The notes under the pieces were generated by a model. The model was not told where the DNA came from. It worked only from the letters and a program-made list of their open reading frames with translations, and did no database searches. Shown one piece after another: positions 41,718 through 51,504 of a stretch of DNA of 64,000 nucleotides. The position numbers and the translations under genes are program-made. This DNA is from MGML01 sp034416335 (lineage in GTDB: Bacteria; Chloroflexota; Dehalococcoidia; Dehalococcoidales; UBA2162). Each line of letters starts with the position of its first letter. The first letter of the stretch is position 1. The stretch is taken from the NCBI GenBank assembly GCA_034416335.1, contig DAOULV010000001.1:1-64000 (forward strand), given 5' to 3'.

Positions 41718-43100
41718 CTATACCCTTTTCCGCTTCCACCGCCCCATCTTGAAGTAAATCGTCAGTACTATCGCCGGTACCACTACACCGGAAACCATTG
41801 CCCACCGCACGCCGTATACACCCAGTTCAGGTATCCACTTCGGCAGGAAGAATGCCAGTGGCACAGTTATCAGCCAGGTCGTTATTATTGCAGTAATCAT
41901 AACAGGCATAGTATCTCCCGCACCGGTCAGAGAATTCGCAGTAACCGCCTGAAATCCCAGTACGAAATATCCCGCCGCGGCGATACGCAGAAACATCGAA
42001 GCCATTTCAACCACTTCAGGCTCCGAATTGAATATACTGACGATATTTTCCGCCCAGAACAGTATAATCAAGGAGGCAATAATCACCCATACTTCCACCA
42101 TCCCAATAGCAAGCCAGGCACTTTTCCCAGCCCTTTCCGGTTTGCCTGCTCCCAGGTTCTGCCCCATCAGTACACCGCTGGTCATCCCGAAAGCCATCGC
42201 CGGCATCATCATAATCATTTCTATTCGCTGGTTTATGGTATGGGATGCAACCGCTACAGTGCCGAAAGGTGCCACCAGGTACATAACGACAAACTGGCTG
42301 AGATTCCGCTGAAGACCGGACATGAGAGCCGGAAATCCTATCCTGACTATCCGCCATATCATCCTGAAATCGATGCGGAAATCCTTCAAGTCCAGTTTAA
42401 GTCGGGTACGACCGCTGAAGAGGAACCATAAATTTAAAGCAGTGCCGATAGTCTGAGAAGCAACGTTGGTTACCGCCGCGCCACTCACACCCATTTTCGG
42501 GAATATCCACAGGCCGAAAACGAGAAAAGGACATAAGGCGATATGAAAAAGCCTGAATCCTATGGTGATTTTCATCGGACTTACTGTATCACCGGAAGCC
42601 TGCATAATACCCTCGGCAATTGTCCGGAATGACATCGCAATCATACCGACGAACAGTATCCGCATATATGCCGCGCCTTCTGAAACAACTTCGGGTTCAA
42701 GCCCGAAGATAAGCAATATCTTTTCGGCGAGGAATATACCGATCAGCGCCATGGTTACGGCAAAACTGGCGCTTAAGGTGAAGCCCTGCCGGGCTGCATG
42801 AACGGCACCGCGGATATCGCCAGCGCCGATATAACGGGAAACTACCGCTCTCATTCCCATAGCCAGCCCCATCATCGCTCCACCTACCATCATCACCGCT
42901 ATGCCGGAAACACCTACGCCGGCTACTGACGCGGAACCAAGTTTACCGACCCATATCATATCTATGGTGGGGCCCAGCATCATGAAACTGTTGGTTATGA
43001 CCATCGGCCAGGAAAGAGACCATAGATTGCGGAATACACTACCCTGCGTCCAGTCCCTGTCGGCCCTACTCTGCCCGATATCACCGCCTTCATCATCCAT
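41718..43100 (-). CDS. MATE-family efflux transporter (third of three)
   Basis: A 460-residue MATE protein with 12 predicted helices. It shares the DWTQGSVFRNLWSLSWPMVITN N-terminus and the GPTIDMIWVGKLG motif with two upstream paralogues. Members exchange cationic drugs or metabolites for Na+ or H+. The sequence is closest to the gene at 43149. It is separated by 48 bases and likely cotranscribed. Substrate is unknown. Confidence 0.92.
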   Translation of the reverse strand: MDDEGGDIGQSRADRDWTQGSVFRNLWSLSWPMVITNSFMMLGPTIDMIWVGKLGSASVAGVGVSGIAVMMVGGAMMGLAMGMRAVVSRYIGAGDIRGAVHAARQGFTLSASFAVTMALIGIFLAEKILLIFGLEPEVVSEGAAYMRILFVGMIAMSFRTIAEGIMQASGDTVSPMKITIGFRLFHIALCPFLVFGLWIFPKMGVSGAAVTNVASQTIGTALNLWFLFSGRTRLKLDLKDFRIDFRMIWRIVRIGFPALMSGLQRNLSQFVVMYLVAPFGTVAVASHTINQRIEMIMMMPAMAFGMTSGVLMGQNLGAGKPERAGKSAWLAIGMVEVWVIIASLIILFWAENIVSIFNSEPEVVEMASMFLRIAAAGYFVLGFQAVTANSLTGAGDTMPVMITAIITTWLITVPLAFFLPKWIPELGVYGVRWAMVSGVVVPAIVLTIYFKMGRWKRKRV

Positions 43101-43148
43101 ACCCTAAGGTTACTCCTTCTCGGCCAGCAAATCCAAAATCAACCGTGT

Positions 43149-44561
43149 CTATACATACTTGGTTTTCCATTTTCCGGTCCTGAAATATATCGTGAAAATA
43201 ATCGCCTGGACAACCATTTCGGACGCCATCGCCCACCTGACTCCGAAGACACCGAGAGATGTATATTTCGAGAGGAAAAATGCCATCGGCAGTGTCACGA
43301 GTAAAACGGTCGACACAGCAACTATCATCGGCGGCATAGTATCACCGGAACCTGACAGGGAATTCATCAGCACCGCCACGAAACCGAGAACTATATATCC
43401 CGCAATACCAATCCTCAGGTAGGTAGATGCAATTCGGACTACTTCGGGTTCGATACTGAAAATCTGCACTATATACTCCGCCGCAAATATAATCACCAGG
43501 CAGAACACAAGCATAATTCCTTCGACCATCGCCACCGCCATCCAGCTGCTCTTTGCCGCCCGGTCCGGCTGATCCGCGCCGAGATTCTGTCCCGAAAGCA
43601 CACCGCTCGCCATTCCCAGCGCGAATGAAGGCATTAGCATCATTATCTCTATTCGCTGGTTCAGCGAATGGGCTGCGACCGCTGCTGTACCGAATGGCAC
43701 GACGAACCACATAATTATCATCTGCGTGGCACCTCTCTGCAGACCCGAAATACATGCCGGTAGTCCTATCCTGATGATCCGCCATATCATCGACAAATCA
43801 AGCCTGAAATCCTTCAATGATATCTGTACCCTGGTGCGGCCGCTGAACAGGTACCACATACCAATTGCCATACCGATAGTCTGGGCAAGCACATTTGTCA
43901 AAGCGGCGCCGCTGACTCCCATCTCCGGGAATATCCACCAGCCGAAGATTAGGAAAGGGCAGAGTATAACATGTATAATTCTGAATGCCACCGTCATCTT
44001 CATCGGGCTGACGGTATCGCCCGAAGCCTGCATAATACCTTCGATCATCATACGGAAAGACATTGAAATCGAAGCCACGAACAGTATTCGAAGGTACACC
44101 GCCCCTTCGGCAACTACGTCGGCTTCCAGGCCCAGCATTACCAATATCGATTCGGCGAAAAACATACCGATTATCGCCATTACGGAAGAAAAAGCTGCAC
44201 ATATGACGAAAGCCTGACGGGCTGCGTGACCGGCACCCTCGAAATTTCGTGCTCCCACAAATCTGGCAATGACGGCACGCATCCCCTGCGCCAGACCCAT
44301 CATCATCGAGTTCAGCAGCATTACCGCCATACCGGAGACACCGACACCGGCAATAGCTGCCGAACCCAGTTTACCAACCCATATCATATCGATGGTAGGG
44401 CCCAGCATCATAAAGGTGTTGGTAACTATCATAGGCCACGACAGCGAGAGCAAGTTCTTTACCAGACTGCCCTGTGTCCAGTCTCTGTCGAACCTGCCGC
44501 CGGTGAATTGCAGACCCCTTGTATCTTCGGTTAAATCAATATCGTCGTAGTTTTCCGTCAC
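43149..44561 (-). CDS. MATE-family efflux transporter (second of three)
   Basis: A 470-residue MATE protein with the DWTQGSLVKNLLSLSWPM and GPTIDMIWVGKLGSAAIAGVGVSG motifs. I start at GTG 44561, which overlaps the upstream stop by one base; the frame is open 29 codons further but would lie wholly inside the upstream gene. It has an extra acidic N-terminal stretch (about 25 residues) compared with its neighbours. It belongs to a tandem triplication. Confidence 0.9.
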   Translation of the reverse strand: MTENYDDIDLTEDTRGLQFTGGRFDRDWTQGSLVKNLLSLSWPMIVTNTFMMLGPTIDMIWVGKLGSAAIAGVGVSGMAVMLLNSMMMGLAQGMRAVIARFVGARNFEGAGHAARQAFVICAAFSSVMAIIGMFFAESILVMLGLEADVVAEGAVYLRILFVASISMSFRMMIEGIMQASGDTVSPMKMTVAFRIIHVILCPFLIFGWWIFPEMGVSGAALTNVLAQTIGMAIGMWYLFSGRTRVQISLKDFRLDLSMIWRIIRIGLPACISGLQRGATQMIIMWFVVPFGTAAVAAHSLNQRIEIMMLMPSFALGMASGVLSGQNLGADQPDRAAKSSWMAVAMVEGIMLVFCLVIIFAAEYIVQIFSIEPEVVRIASTYLRIGIAGYIVLGFVAVLMNSLSGSGDTMPPMIVAVSTVLLVTLPMAFFLSKYTSLGVFGVRWAMASEMVVQAIIFTIYFRTGKWKTKYV

Positions 44562-45943
44562 TAAACCTGCTTTCTTTTCCACCTTCCTGTCTTGAAATAC
44601 ACGCCCATAAAGATAGCGGAAGCCAGCATACCGATAACCATTCCCCACCTGACACCGTAAACACCGAATCCGGTATATTTCGATAATACGAAAGCAAGCG
44701 GAATCTGGAATACCCAGAAAGTTCCCACCGTAACTATCATCGGTGGTATGGTATCACCGACGCCCGATAAGACCGACATCATTACGGGTTCGAGCCCGAA
44801 CAGCAGCATCCCGGCAGTCCCGATCCTAAGGAAATCGGCGCCCATCGCCACTACATCCGGCTCCGGTCCGAATATGCCTATCAGTTTTTCCGCCCAGATA
44901 AGGATTACCAGGGCAAAAAGTAACATCCACGCCTGGACGATTCCCGCCGCCATCCAGCCGCTTTTTTCGGCACGGTCAGGCTGGTTTGCGCCGAGGTTCT
45001 GTCCCGCCAGCACGGCGGCACCAGTACCGAATCCCATCGCCGGCATCATCGCAAACATCATAATACGCTGCCATACCGTATGCCCGGCAACGGCGACGGT
45101 GCCGAATGAAACTATCAACCACATTATTATCATATCCCCCAGACTTCTCTGCATACCGCTTACCGCCACGGGAATTCCTATTTTTATGATTCGCCATATC
45201 ATCGACGCGTCCGCTCTCAATTTATCCAGATTGAGATGCAGCCTGGTCCGTCCTGAGAAAAGTACCCAGAATCCCAGGATCAGACCGAAACCCTGCGTGA
45301 AAATATTCGTCAATGCCGCACCTCTGACACCCATCTCCGGGAATATCCACCAGCCGAAAATAAGTACCGGGCAGAGACCTGCATGGATTACCCTGAACAG
45401 CACGGCGATTCTCATCGGCGACATGCTGTCGCCCGACGACTGCATGATACTCTCGGTCATCGTCCATAGAATCATCACCCCCGAACCTGACAGCAGCACC
45501 TGCAGATATATCGTCCCTTCGGTTACTACATCCTCCTCAACTCCGAATATATTCATAATAGGCTCGGCAAGAAACAACCCCACCGGAACCATAATCAGGG
45601 CAAAAATAATACCCACCAGGTACGTCTGTCTGGCTGCATGGATGGCACCTTTTTCATCACCTGCTCCGATATGCCGCGCTATGATCGCCCTGGCACCCAT
45701 GCACAGCGCCATCGTCAGCGAGTTCATCATCATCACCGCCATACCGCCTACGCCAACACCGGCGATTGTAGCCGAACTTAACCTGCCGACCCATATCATA
45801 TCGATAGTCGGGCCTATCTGGTTAAGACTGGCGCCTATCATAAGCGGCCAGGAAAGAGACCACAGATTGTGGACTACGCTGCCCTGCGTCCAGTCCTTAT
45901 CATGCCTGGTATCTCTCTGAATGGAATTACCTGAATCGTCCAA
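44561..45943 (-). CDS. MATE-family efflux transporter (first of three)
   Basis: A 460-residue MATE protein with DWTQGSVVHNLWSLSWPLMIG and GPTIDMIWVGRLSSATIAGVGVGG. It differs most from the other two in the C-terminal half. It is the first gene of the three-gene run, 24 bases after the folC stop, so all four genes may be read together from the folC side. Confidence 0.92.
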   Translation of the reverse strand: MDDSGNSIQRDTRHDKDWTQGSVVHNLWSLSWPLMIGASLNQIGPTIDMIWVGRLSSATIAGVGVGGMAVMMMNSLTMALCMGARAIIARHIGAGDEKGAIHAARQTYLVGIIFALIMVPVGLFLAEPIMNIFGVEEDVVTEGTIYLQVLLSGSGVMILWTMTESIMQSSGDSMSPMRIAVLFRVIHAGLCPVLIFGWWIFPEMGVRGAALTNIFTQGFGLILGFWVLFSGRTRLHLNLDKLRADASMIWRIIKIGIPVAVSGMQRSLGDMIIMWLIVSFGTVAVAGHTVWQRIMMFAMMPAMGFGTGAAVLAGQNLGANQPDRAEKSGWMAAGIVQAWMLLFALVILIWAEKLIGIFGPEPDVVAMGADFLRIGTAGMLLFGLEPVMMSVLSGVGDTIPPMIVTVGTFWVFQIPLAFVLSKYTGFGVYGVRWGMVIGMLASAIFMGVYFKTGRWKRKQV

Positions 45944-45967
45944 ACTGAATAAATATCCTGGCGTGTA

Positions 45968-47302
45968 TTAAATGGTTAGTCCCTGTTTTTCCGCCTCCTC
46001 TATTATCCCCGCCGCAATAAACAGGGAACCGGTAGCGCAAATCAGGTCATTTTCCCCGGCAAGCGATAGAGCCGCGGGAAGTGCTTCTGTAAAATCCTCT
46101 ACCTCCACGGTTTCTACGCCTCTGCCGCGAAACTCTTCGACAATATTTTCCGCGGGCATCGACCGTGGATGAATAGAACGCGTAACAACCGCTTTGCCAA
46201 ACAACGGCGAAAGTTCCTTCGCTATCCCTGGTATATCTTTATCCGACGAACAGCCGATGATTAATACAGCCCCGTCAAACGTAAAATACTTTTCGAGCGA
46301 TTCTCGCATCCTGCGTGCCGATTCCGGAGTGTGCGCGCCGTCCACTATCAACAGCGGCTTTGAACTCAGTACCTGCAGACGTCCCGGCCAGTTCACTTCT
46401 GCCAGCCCCCCTGCTATACTTCCTTTCGTGATATGAAATCCTTTTCCTGCGAGTACCTCGAGAACTGCGACTGCGGCAGCCGCATTTACCAGCTGGTGAT
46501 CACCTATCAGCGGAATGACCAGCTCATATGCGTCTCTTGTACCGCTTACCCTTAACTTTTGTCCTTCCGGGCTGTAGTCCAGACCTTGAAAAGTCACATC
46601 GCGACCCACCATAATCAGTTCAGCTTTACGCTCCGCACATATCCTCTCTATTACTCTTCCGGCTTCCTCGACCTGCAATGAAGAAACAACGGCACCATTC
46701 TGCCTTATAATTCCTGCTTTCTCAGTTGCTATTTCGGTTATCGTATTTCCCAGGACTTCCATATGGTCGAAGCCTATCGTCGTAATCACGCTTACATCAG
46801 GCTGTACGACGTTAGTCGCATCCAGTCTGCCGCCCAGCCCGACCTCGATGACCCGGAAATCTGTTTTCTTCAAGTCGAAATACATAAAACCGAGTACGGT
46901 GATTAATTCGAACGTTGTCAGCTTACCGTAGGTTGCTTTTTTGTTTACCGCATCCACTTCCGGTTGGAGATGTTCGACCAGTGCGGTCACTTCCTCGTCT
47001 TTTATTAATACTCCGTCTACCCTGATTCGCTCGTTAAAAGAGTGGAGATGCGGAGAGGTGTACAGCCCCGTTTTATAACCTGATTTCGTCAGGACGGATG
47101 ATATCATCGCAGCAACGCTGCCTTTCCCCTTGGTCCCGGCAATATGGACCGTCCTGGCTTTTAGATGCGGGTTACCCAGCCTTTCCAGCAGTTCATCCAT
47201 GCGCCTCAGGTCATAATGTTCCGCGTCACGGGGCCTGGGCATAGTTTCGTAGTCAATGAAGCTGTACAGATAATCCAGAGCTTCCTGATAAGAAAAACTC
47301 AT
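45968..47302 (-). CDS. folC: Folylpolyglutamate synthase / dihydrofolate synthase
   Basis: A 444-residue Mur-ligase-family enzyme adding glutamate to folates and possibly to dihydropteroate. The ATP loop is AGTKGKGSVAAMI, the folate loop TSPHLHSFNERIRVDG follows, and GGRLDATNVV plus the DGAHTPESARRM segment identify FolC. Length is normal. It is followed by three MATE genes in the same direction. The upstream gap (47303-47557) contains a CTCCCC/GGGGAG hairpin-type repeat and no gene. Confidence 0.95.
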   Translation of the reverse strand: MSFSYQEALDYLYSFIDYETMPRPRDAEHYDLRRMDELLERLGNPHLKARTVHIAGTKGKGSVAAMISSVLTKSGYKTGLYTSPHLHSFNERIRVDGVLIKDEEVTALVEHLQPEVDAVNKKATYGKLTTFELITVLGFMYFDLKKTDFRVIEVGLGGRLDATNVVQPDVSVITTIGFDHMEVLGNTITEIATEKAGIIRQNGAVVSSLQVEEAGRVIERICAERKAELIMVGRDVTFQGLDYSPEGQKLRVSGTRDAYELVIPLIGDHQLVNAAAAVAVLEVLAGKGFHITKGSIAGGLAEVNWPGRLQVLSSKPLLIVDGAHTPESARRMRESLEKYFTFDGAVLIIGCSSDKDIPGIAKELSPLFGKAVVTRSIHPRSMPAENIVEEFRGRGVETVEVEDFTEALPAALSLAGENDLICATGSLFIAAGIIEEAEKQGLTI

Positions 47303-47557
47303 CTACCTCACCTCCTCCTCTCCCAACCTTTCCAAACTAAAGGGGAGGCTAAGTCCAGAACGGACTTTGTCCCCCCGCTTTCCTCACAAAATATTCGTTT
47401 GTAATTATATCATTCTACGAAGGACACTATCAAATGAAGTATCTTTCGATTTGATGCACATTTTTTACAGAACCGCTCTTTCGGCACCGATTCTTTGGAA
47501 ATATCAACGGGCTGTGATATTATTTTTTACACGGCTACCCCGTACAGGCAGAGTGAT

Positions 47558-48568
47558 ATGAAAGCGGAGCGAAAGGTCATCTGGGGAATCCTGGCCCTTG
47601 TAGCTATAATAGTTATAGGGTCGATAGGCTATATGATTATCGAAGGCTGGCCTGTGCTCGACTCTATTTTTATGACCATAACTACTATTACTACGGTTGG
47701 CTACAGTGAGGTTCACCCTCTATCGGAAGGAGGGAGAATTTTCAGCATCTTCCTGATTCTGGGCGGGATGGGCGGAGCGTTTTATGCCTTAACCGGGGTA
47801 ATTACGTATATTGTCGAAGGCAATCTCGGAGCCACATGGGGGAGGAGAAGAATGGATAATAAGATTACACAGCTAAAGGAGCATTTCATTCTCTGCGGCT
47901 TCGGCAGAGTTGGAGAAGAAATCGCCAATATCTTTAAGGAAGAAGAGGTACAGTTCGTTGTTATCGATAACAGACCTGAATGCACTTCCCGTGCCGAACA
48001 AGCGGGATACCTGTTTATCGAAGGAGACGCGACCAGCGATGAGGTACTTAAAGAAGCCGGGATAGAAAAGGCAAAGGGACTTGTCGCTGCGCTTGGCTCC
48101 GATATCGATAATACCTATATCACTCTTTCTGCCCGTGGTCTTTTTCCATCACTGTTCATCACCGCAAGAGCGTCCGACCATGAAGCGGAAAAGAAACTGA
48201 GAAGAATCGGCGCTAACCGAATCGTTTCACCGAATGCCATCGGCGCCAGGCGTATGGCGATGCTTGCCCTTCGCCCTACCGTGATGGACTTTCTCGATAC
48301 CATTAGCCGTCGGCGCGGTCCCGAACTGCAGATGGAAAACGTTGCTATTGATACAAAGTCTTCTCTGGACGGGCTTACGATAGACGATATACGCAGATGT
48401 TCCAGGGCAAATATACTTGCGTTGAACAAAAAGACCGGCAGCCTGCTGGCTAATCCTTCCGGAGAAGAGAAGGTAACCGCAGGAGACAGCCTGATAATAA
48501 TGGGGACCAGCGAACAGTTGAGTTCGCTTGAAGCAGTTTGTGAAGGAGCAGCCAAGCTGGAGAACTAA
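47558..48568 (+). CDS. Ion-channel plus RCK (TrkA-N/C) potassium channel protein
   Basis: A 336-residue channel subunit. Residues 1-90 hold a two-helix pore with selectivity filter TTVGYSEV. The RCK domain follows with nucleotide-binding ILCGFGRVGEEIA and downstream VVIDN acidic residue, then a TrkA-C domain (about 250-336). It resembles MthK/Kch-type gated K+ channels. I start at ATG 47558; an upstream TTG adds 21 residues without a ribosome site. It precedes argC by 17 bases. Confidence 0.9.
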   Translation: MKAERKVIWGILALVAIIVIGSIGYMIIEGWPVLDSIFMTITTITTVGYSEVHPLSEGGRIFSIFLILGGMGGAFYALTGVITYIVEGNLGATWGRRRMDNKITQLKEHFILCGFGRVGEEIANIFKEEEVQFVVIDNRPECTSRAEQAGYLFIEGDATSDEVLKEAGIEKAKGLVAALGSDIDNTYITLSARGLFPSLFITARASDHEAEKKLRRIGANRIVSPNAIGARRMAMLALRPTVMDFLDTISRRRGPELQMENVAIDTKSSLDGLTIDDIRRCSRANILALNKKTGSLLANPSGEEKVTAGDSLIIMGTSEQLSSLEAVCEGAAKLEN

Positions 48569-48585
48569 TCTCAAAGGATATATTT

Positions 48586-49530
48586 ATGAAAAAAACAGTA
48601 TTTGTCGACGGTCAGCACGGTACAACCGGCCTTAAAATCCGGGAACGCCTGGCTGACCGGAACGATATCGAAATAACCGAAATCCCGGAGGAAAAGAGAA
48701 AAGACCCGGAAGCCCGGGCTGAACTGCTTAACAGCGTTGATATAGCTTTTCTCTGCCTTCCCGATGACGCTGCCCGTGAGTCCGTTAACCTCATAAAGAG
48801 TCCGTCCGTCTGCATAATCGACGGTTCCACGGCACACCGGGTCGCCGACGGCTGGGTTTACGGCTTGCCCGAACTGAAAAAAGGTCAACGCGACCTGATA
48901 AAAGAATCTAAGAGAATCTCCGTACCCGGCTGTCACGCCACCGGCTTCATCCTGATGCTCTATCCACTGGTGTCGCAGGGCATTGTTTCGCCGGATTATC
49001 CGGTCGCTACGCATGCCGTGGCAGGTTACAGCGGCGGCGGTAAATCGATGATAGCCGATCATGAGACCGAGGGGTCTCCCGACTATATCAGGAATCCCCG
49101 CCCCTACTCTCTCAAGCTGGACCATAAGCATCTCCCAGAAATGACCAAATACCCCGGATTAACGCGACCGCCAATCTTTAATCCGACCGTGGTCAATGTC
49201 TATAAGGGTGAAATAATCTCTATCCCGCTTGTCGTGAGTCACCTTGAAAAGAAGCTCTCCGCCGCCGATATCCGGGAAGTCCTGGCAGATTACTATTCCG
49301 ATGAGCAGTTTATCAGGGTGATGCCCTTCCCGGCTGATGAACACCTTAAGAACGGGTTCCTGACCTTTACCGACTGTAACGACACGAACAACCTGGAAAT
49401 ATTTGTTTTCGGTAACGAGGACCGTGTTTTACTCTCGGCCCGTTATGATAACCTGGGTAAAGGAGCTTCCGGCGCCGCCGTCCAGAATATGAACATAGTC
49501 CTCGGAGTGCCCGAAGAAACCGGATTGTAA
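48586..49530 (+). CDS. argC: N-acetyl-gamma-glutamyl-phosphate reductase (type 2 ArgC)
   Basis: A 314-residue NADP-dependent reductase of arginine synthesis. The N-terminal VDGQHGTTGLKIRERL nucleotide fold, the catalytic Cys in SVPGCHATGF and the GYSGGGKSMI motif are present. Its length (314) and HGTTG start match the shorter type 2 form seen in proteobacteria. No other arg genes are adjacent. It may be cotranscribed with the channel gene upstream. Confidence 0.93.
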   Translation: MKKTVFVDGQHGTTGLKIRERLADRNDIEITEIPEEKRKDPEARAELLNSVDIAFLCLPDDAARESVNLIKSPSVCIIDGSTAHRVADGWVYGLPELKKGQRDLIKESKRISVPGCHATGFILMLYPLVSQGIVSPDYPVATHAVAGYSGGGKSMIADHETEGSPDYIRNPRPYSLKLDHKHLPEMTKYPGLTRPPIFNPTVVNVYKGEIISIPLVVSHLEKKLSAADIREVLADYYSDEQFIRVMPFPADEHLKNGFLTFTDCNDTNNLEIFVFGNEDRVLLSARYDNLGKGASGAAVQNMNIVLGVPEETGL

Positions 49531-49668
49531 AACCTGGCAGTAATGACAAAAGTTACATCATCGGTTCCTTGAATCGCATATTATAGTGGTACAAATTGAC
49601 CGTATTAACGGCTTATGATAAGCTTGAGTCAGAAAATAAGTCCCTGCGGACTTAAGGAGGATATCTCG

Positions 49669-49893
49669 ATGAAAGAGAAAGTAGAAGAGATTCTGGGAAT
49701 GGTAAGACCGATGTTATTGCGTGATGGCGGTGATGTCGAGCTGATAAGCGTCGATGATGACGGCACCGTATCGGTCAAACTGAAGGGTGCCTGCGACGGC
49801 TGCGCCATGGCTTCTATGACCCTGAAAATGGGTATCGAAAAAATCCTCAAAGAAGAAATTCCCGAGGTTAAGGAAGTAATCGCCGTAGACTAG
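49669..49893 (+). CDS. NifU-like Fe-S scaffold protein
   Basis: A 74-residue protein that is just the NifU C-terminal domain. The cluster-binding CxxC is in GACDGCAMASMTLKMGIE. The RDGGDVELI motif is diagnostic. AAGGAGG lies 9 bases before ATG 49669. It is expected to carry or transfer a 4Fe-4S or 2Fe-2S cluster. Upstream in-frame codons are not part of the domain. Confidence 0.92.
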   Translation: MKEKVEEILGMVRPMLLRDGGDVELISVDDDGTVSVKLKGACDGCAMASMTLKMGIEKILKEEIPEVKEVIAVD

Positions 49894-49923
49894 ACCTGAA
49901 TTCTTAAGAGGACAGGCATTTCC

Positions 49924-50274
49924 ATGGTCAGTACGACTGCCACAACCAGGTATACACACCTGACACCCGGCAAGAATATAGAATTCGGAATCGCCGGCTA
50001 CTACACACCCCAGCAGGAAACAAGACTGCCTTATAACGGCAGGGAGGTTCTGTATGTAACCGGCCAGGTCATTATGGAAGCTGCCTGCTGCAATATAGCT
50101 GACGACTGGGTATACGCCCTCGTGCCCGGATATATCGTCGACTGGCAGAACGATTCTAACGAAGAGGGAGAGAAAATCACCACGGTCGAACCGGTACGCA
50201 GTACGAAGGAAAAAGCCGATATCAGGAAGGCTATCCAGAAAATAGAAGGCTTCGTACCGGTAGATTTCTGGTAA
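49924..50274 (+). CDS. Conserved-looking hypothetical protein
   Basis: A 116-residue soluble protein without signal peptide or membrane helix. Two-strand-rich segments (LYVTGQVIMEAACCNIADDWVYALVPGYI) end in a charged linker and a VPVDFW C-terminus. The CC pair is not a known motif. It follows the NifU-like gene by 30 bases, possibly in one transcript. No function can be proposed. Confidence 0.65.
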   Translation: MVSTTATTRYTHLTPGKNIEFGIAGYYTPQQETRLPYNGREVLYVTGQVIMEAACCNIADDWVYALVPGYIVDWQNDSNEEGEKITTVEPVRSTKEKADIRKAIQKIEGFVPVDFW

Positions 50275-50307
50275 ACAACCCGATACGACTCTCCTGCTAC
50301 TTCTCCT

Positions 50308-50435
50308 CTGTCATTCCCGCGCAGGCGGGAAACCAGGGGTGGAATTGAGAGAGGAATACAAGAGTTCACCCGCCGAAGTTTTAACGCAGGCGGGTCATTG
50401 CGAGGAGTCCGCCGCAGGCGGACGACGCGGCAATC
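50308..50435. repeat. REP-like cluster incl. GTCATTGCGAGG copy C
   Basis: Includes the palindromic CCCGCGCAGGCGGG, an inverted ACCCGCC / GGCGGGT pair and then a GTCATTGCGAGGAGTCC … GGCAATCC unit (50394-50435) related to copies A and B. It occupies the convergent gap between the hypothetical gene and the radical SAM gene. No gene is seen in it. Confidence 0.7.
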
Positions 50436-50469
50436 CGTATCTTTCTCTGCTAGCCCTCTAGTATCGCAG

Positions 50470-51504
50470 TTATTTCTTTACCCAAGCCCCCGCCAGAGGA
50501 CAGCACGGGTCCGATTTCAACGGGTCACCGGTAAGCCTGGTGGTACGCGCCAGGCATCCGCGGCAGGTATTGAACTGGTCGCACTCACCGCAGGCACCGG
50601 TCCTCTGTGACTGGTCGACCCACCTGGTAATAATCTCACTGTTCTGCATTCTCTGCCACACTTCACCCAGCGGCTCTCTGGCTGCATTCCCGAAGGTAAG
50701 CTGCTCGGAAGCGAACATGCAGGGTCGTACGTCGCCGTTCGATTGGATGTACAGGGAATAGGCAGAAGCGCAGCCCTGGACTTCCGGTATGGTAATCCCG
50801 CTGTCCGAGGTATTCAATGAAATGCCGTGCTTCGCGGCAATGTTCCAGAGAAAAGGCTCATCGTAAAACATATCGAGGCTGGTATTGTATTTATAAGCCT
50901 TCAGAATGGCTGCTTCTTGTTCTTCGGCTGAAAGAGCATTCTTCTCATAATACTCGATTGAAGTCCTGTCCTCTCCGAATGGTTTCAGCGGCAGGAATAT
51001 TATCCTCTTCCCGCCCAGCTCTTCCGTCAGGCGTATCAGGTCCTCGATCTGGTCCGCATTTAACCGCGATAAAACGACCGTGATACCGTGGAATATGCCG
51101 CGGTCGGCGCACTTCTTCATCCACTCCCGGGCGGTATCGAATTTTGCCCCGGTTTTCGTATACTCATATACGTCTGCGGTTGCACCGTCGATGCTGAAAA
51201 GCATTTTCGGTGAAAACGTTGCCAGTTCGTCCAGTTTTTCATCGGTGAAAGCATTGCCGTTGGTTATCGGATAAGTATCGATTCTCGCCTCGTGCAGCAT
51301 CCTGCCTATCTCGAACAGGTCGGGACGCATCAGCGGTTCGCCGCCTTCCAGTATCACCCACTGGGGTGAAAGTCCGATAATATCATTCGTTACCTTGACT
51401 GCCTCTTCGTGCGTAAGTTCCCCTTCTTCCATTCCTACGCAGTGTCTGCAGTTCAGGTTGCACTTACTCGTAATTACCCAGTCTATGTATATCGGTCCGC
51501 TCAC
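50470..51504 (-). CDS. Radical SAM protein with SPASM-type C-terminus
   Basis: A 344-residue protein with the 4Fe-4S motif CNLNCRHC (C15, C19, C22) and a GGEP loop (LEGGEPLMRPD). The C-terminal region has seven or more Cys (GCASAYS…RPCMFASE, ACGECDQFNTCRGCLA, DPCCP), typical of auxiliary cluster-binding SPASM domains. Relatives modify peptides or hemes (PqqE, NirJ, anSME types). Its ATG overlaps the DUF1464 gene as ATGA, so they act together. Substrate is unknown. Confidence 0.9.
   Translation of the reverse strand: MSGPIYIDWVITSKCNLNCRHCVGMEEGELTHEEAVKVTNDIIGLSPQWVILEGGEPLMRPDLFEIGRMLHEARIDTYPITNGNAFTDEKLDELATFSPKMLFSIDGATADVYEYTKTGAKFDTAREWMKKCADRGIFHGITVVLSRLNADQIEDLIRLTEELGGKRIIFLPLKPFGEDRTSIEYYEKNALSAEEQEAAILKAYKYNTSLDMFYDEPFLWNIAAKHGISLNTSDSGITIPEVQGCASAYSLYIQSNGDVRPCMFASEQLTFGNAAREPLGEVWQRMQNSEIITRWVDQSQRTGACGECDQFNTCRGCLARTTRLTGDPLKSDPCCPLAGAWVKK

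Noticed and set aside
44748..45920. 390-codon open frame on the + strand opposite the first MATE gene
   Set aside because: Antisense to a complete MATE protein; composition is low-complexity I/P/T/S rich and has no ribosome site or motif.
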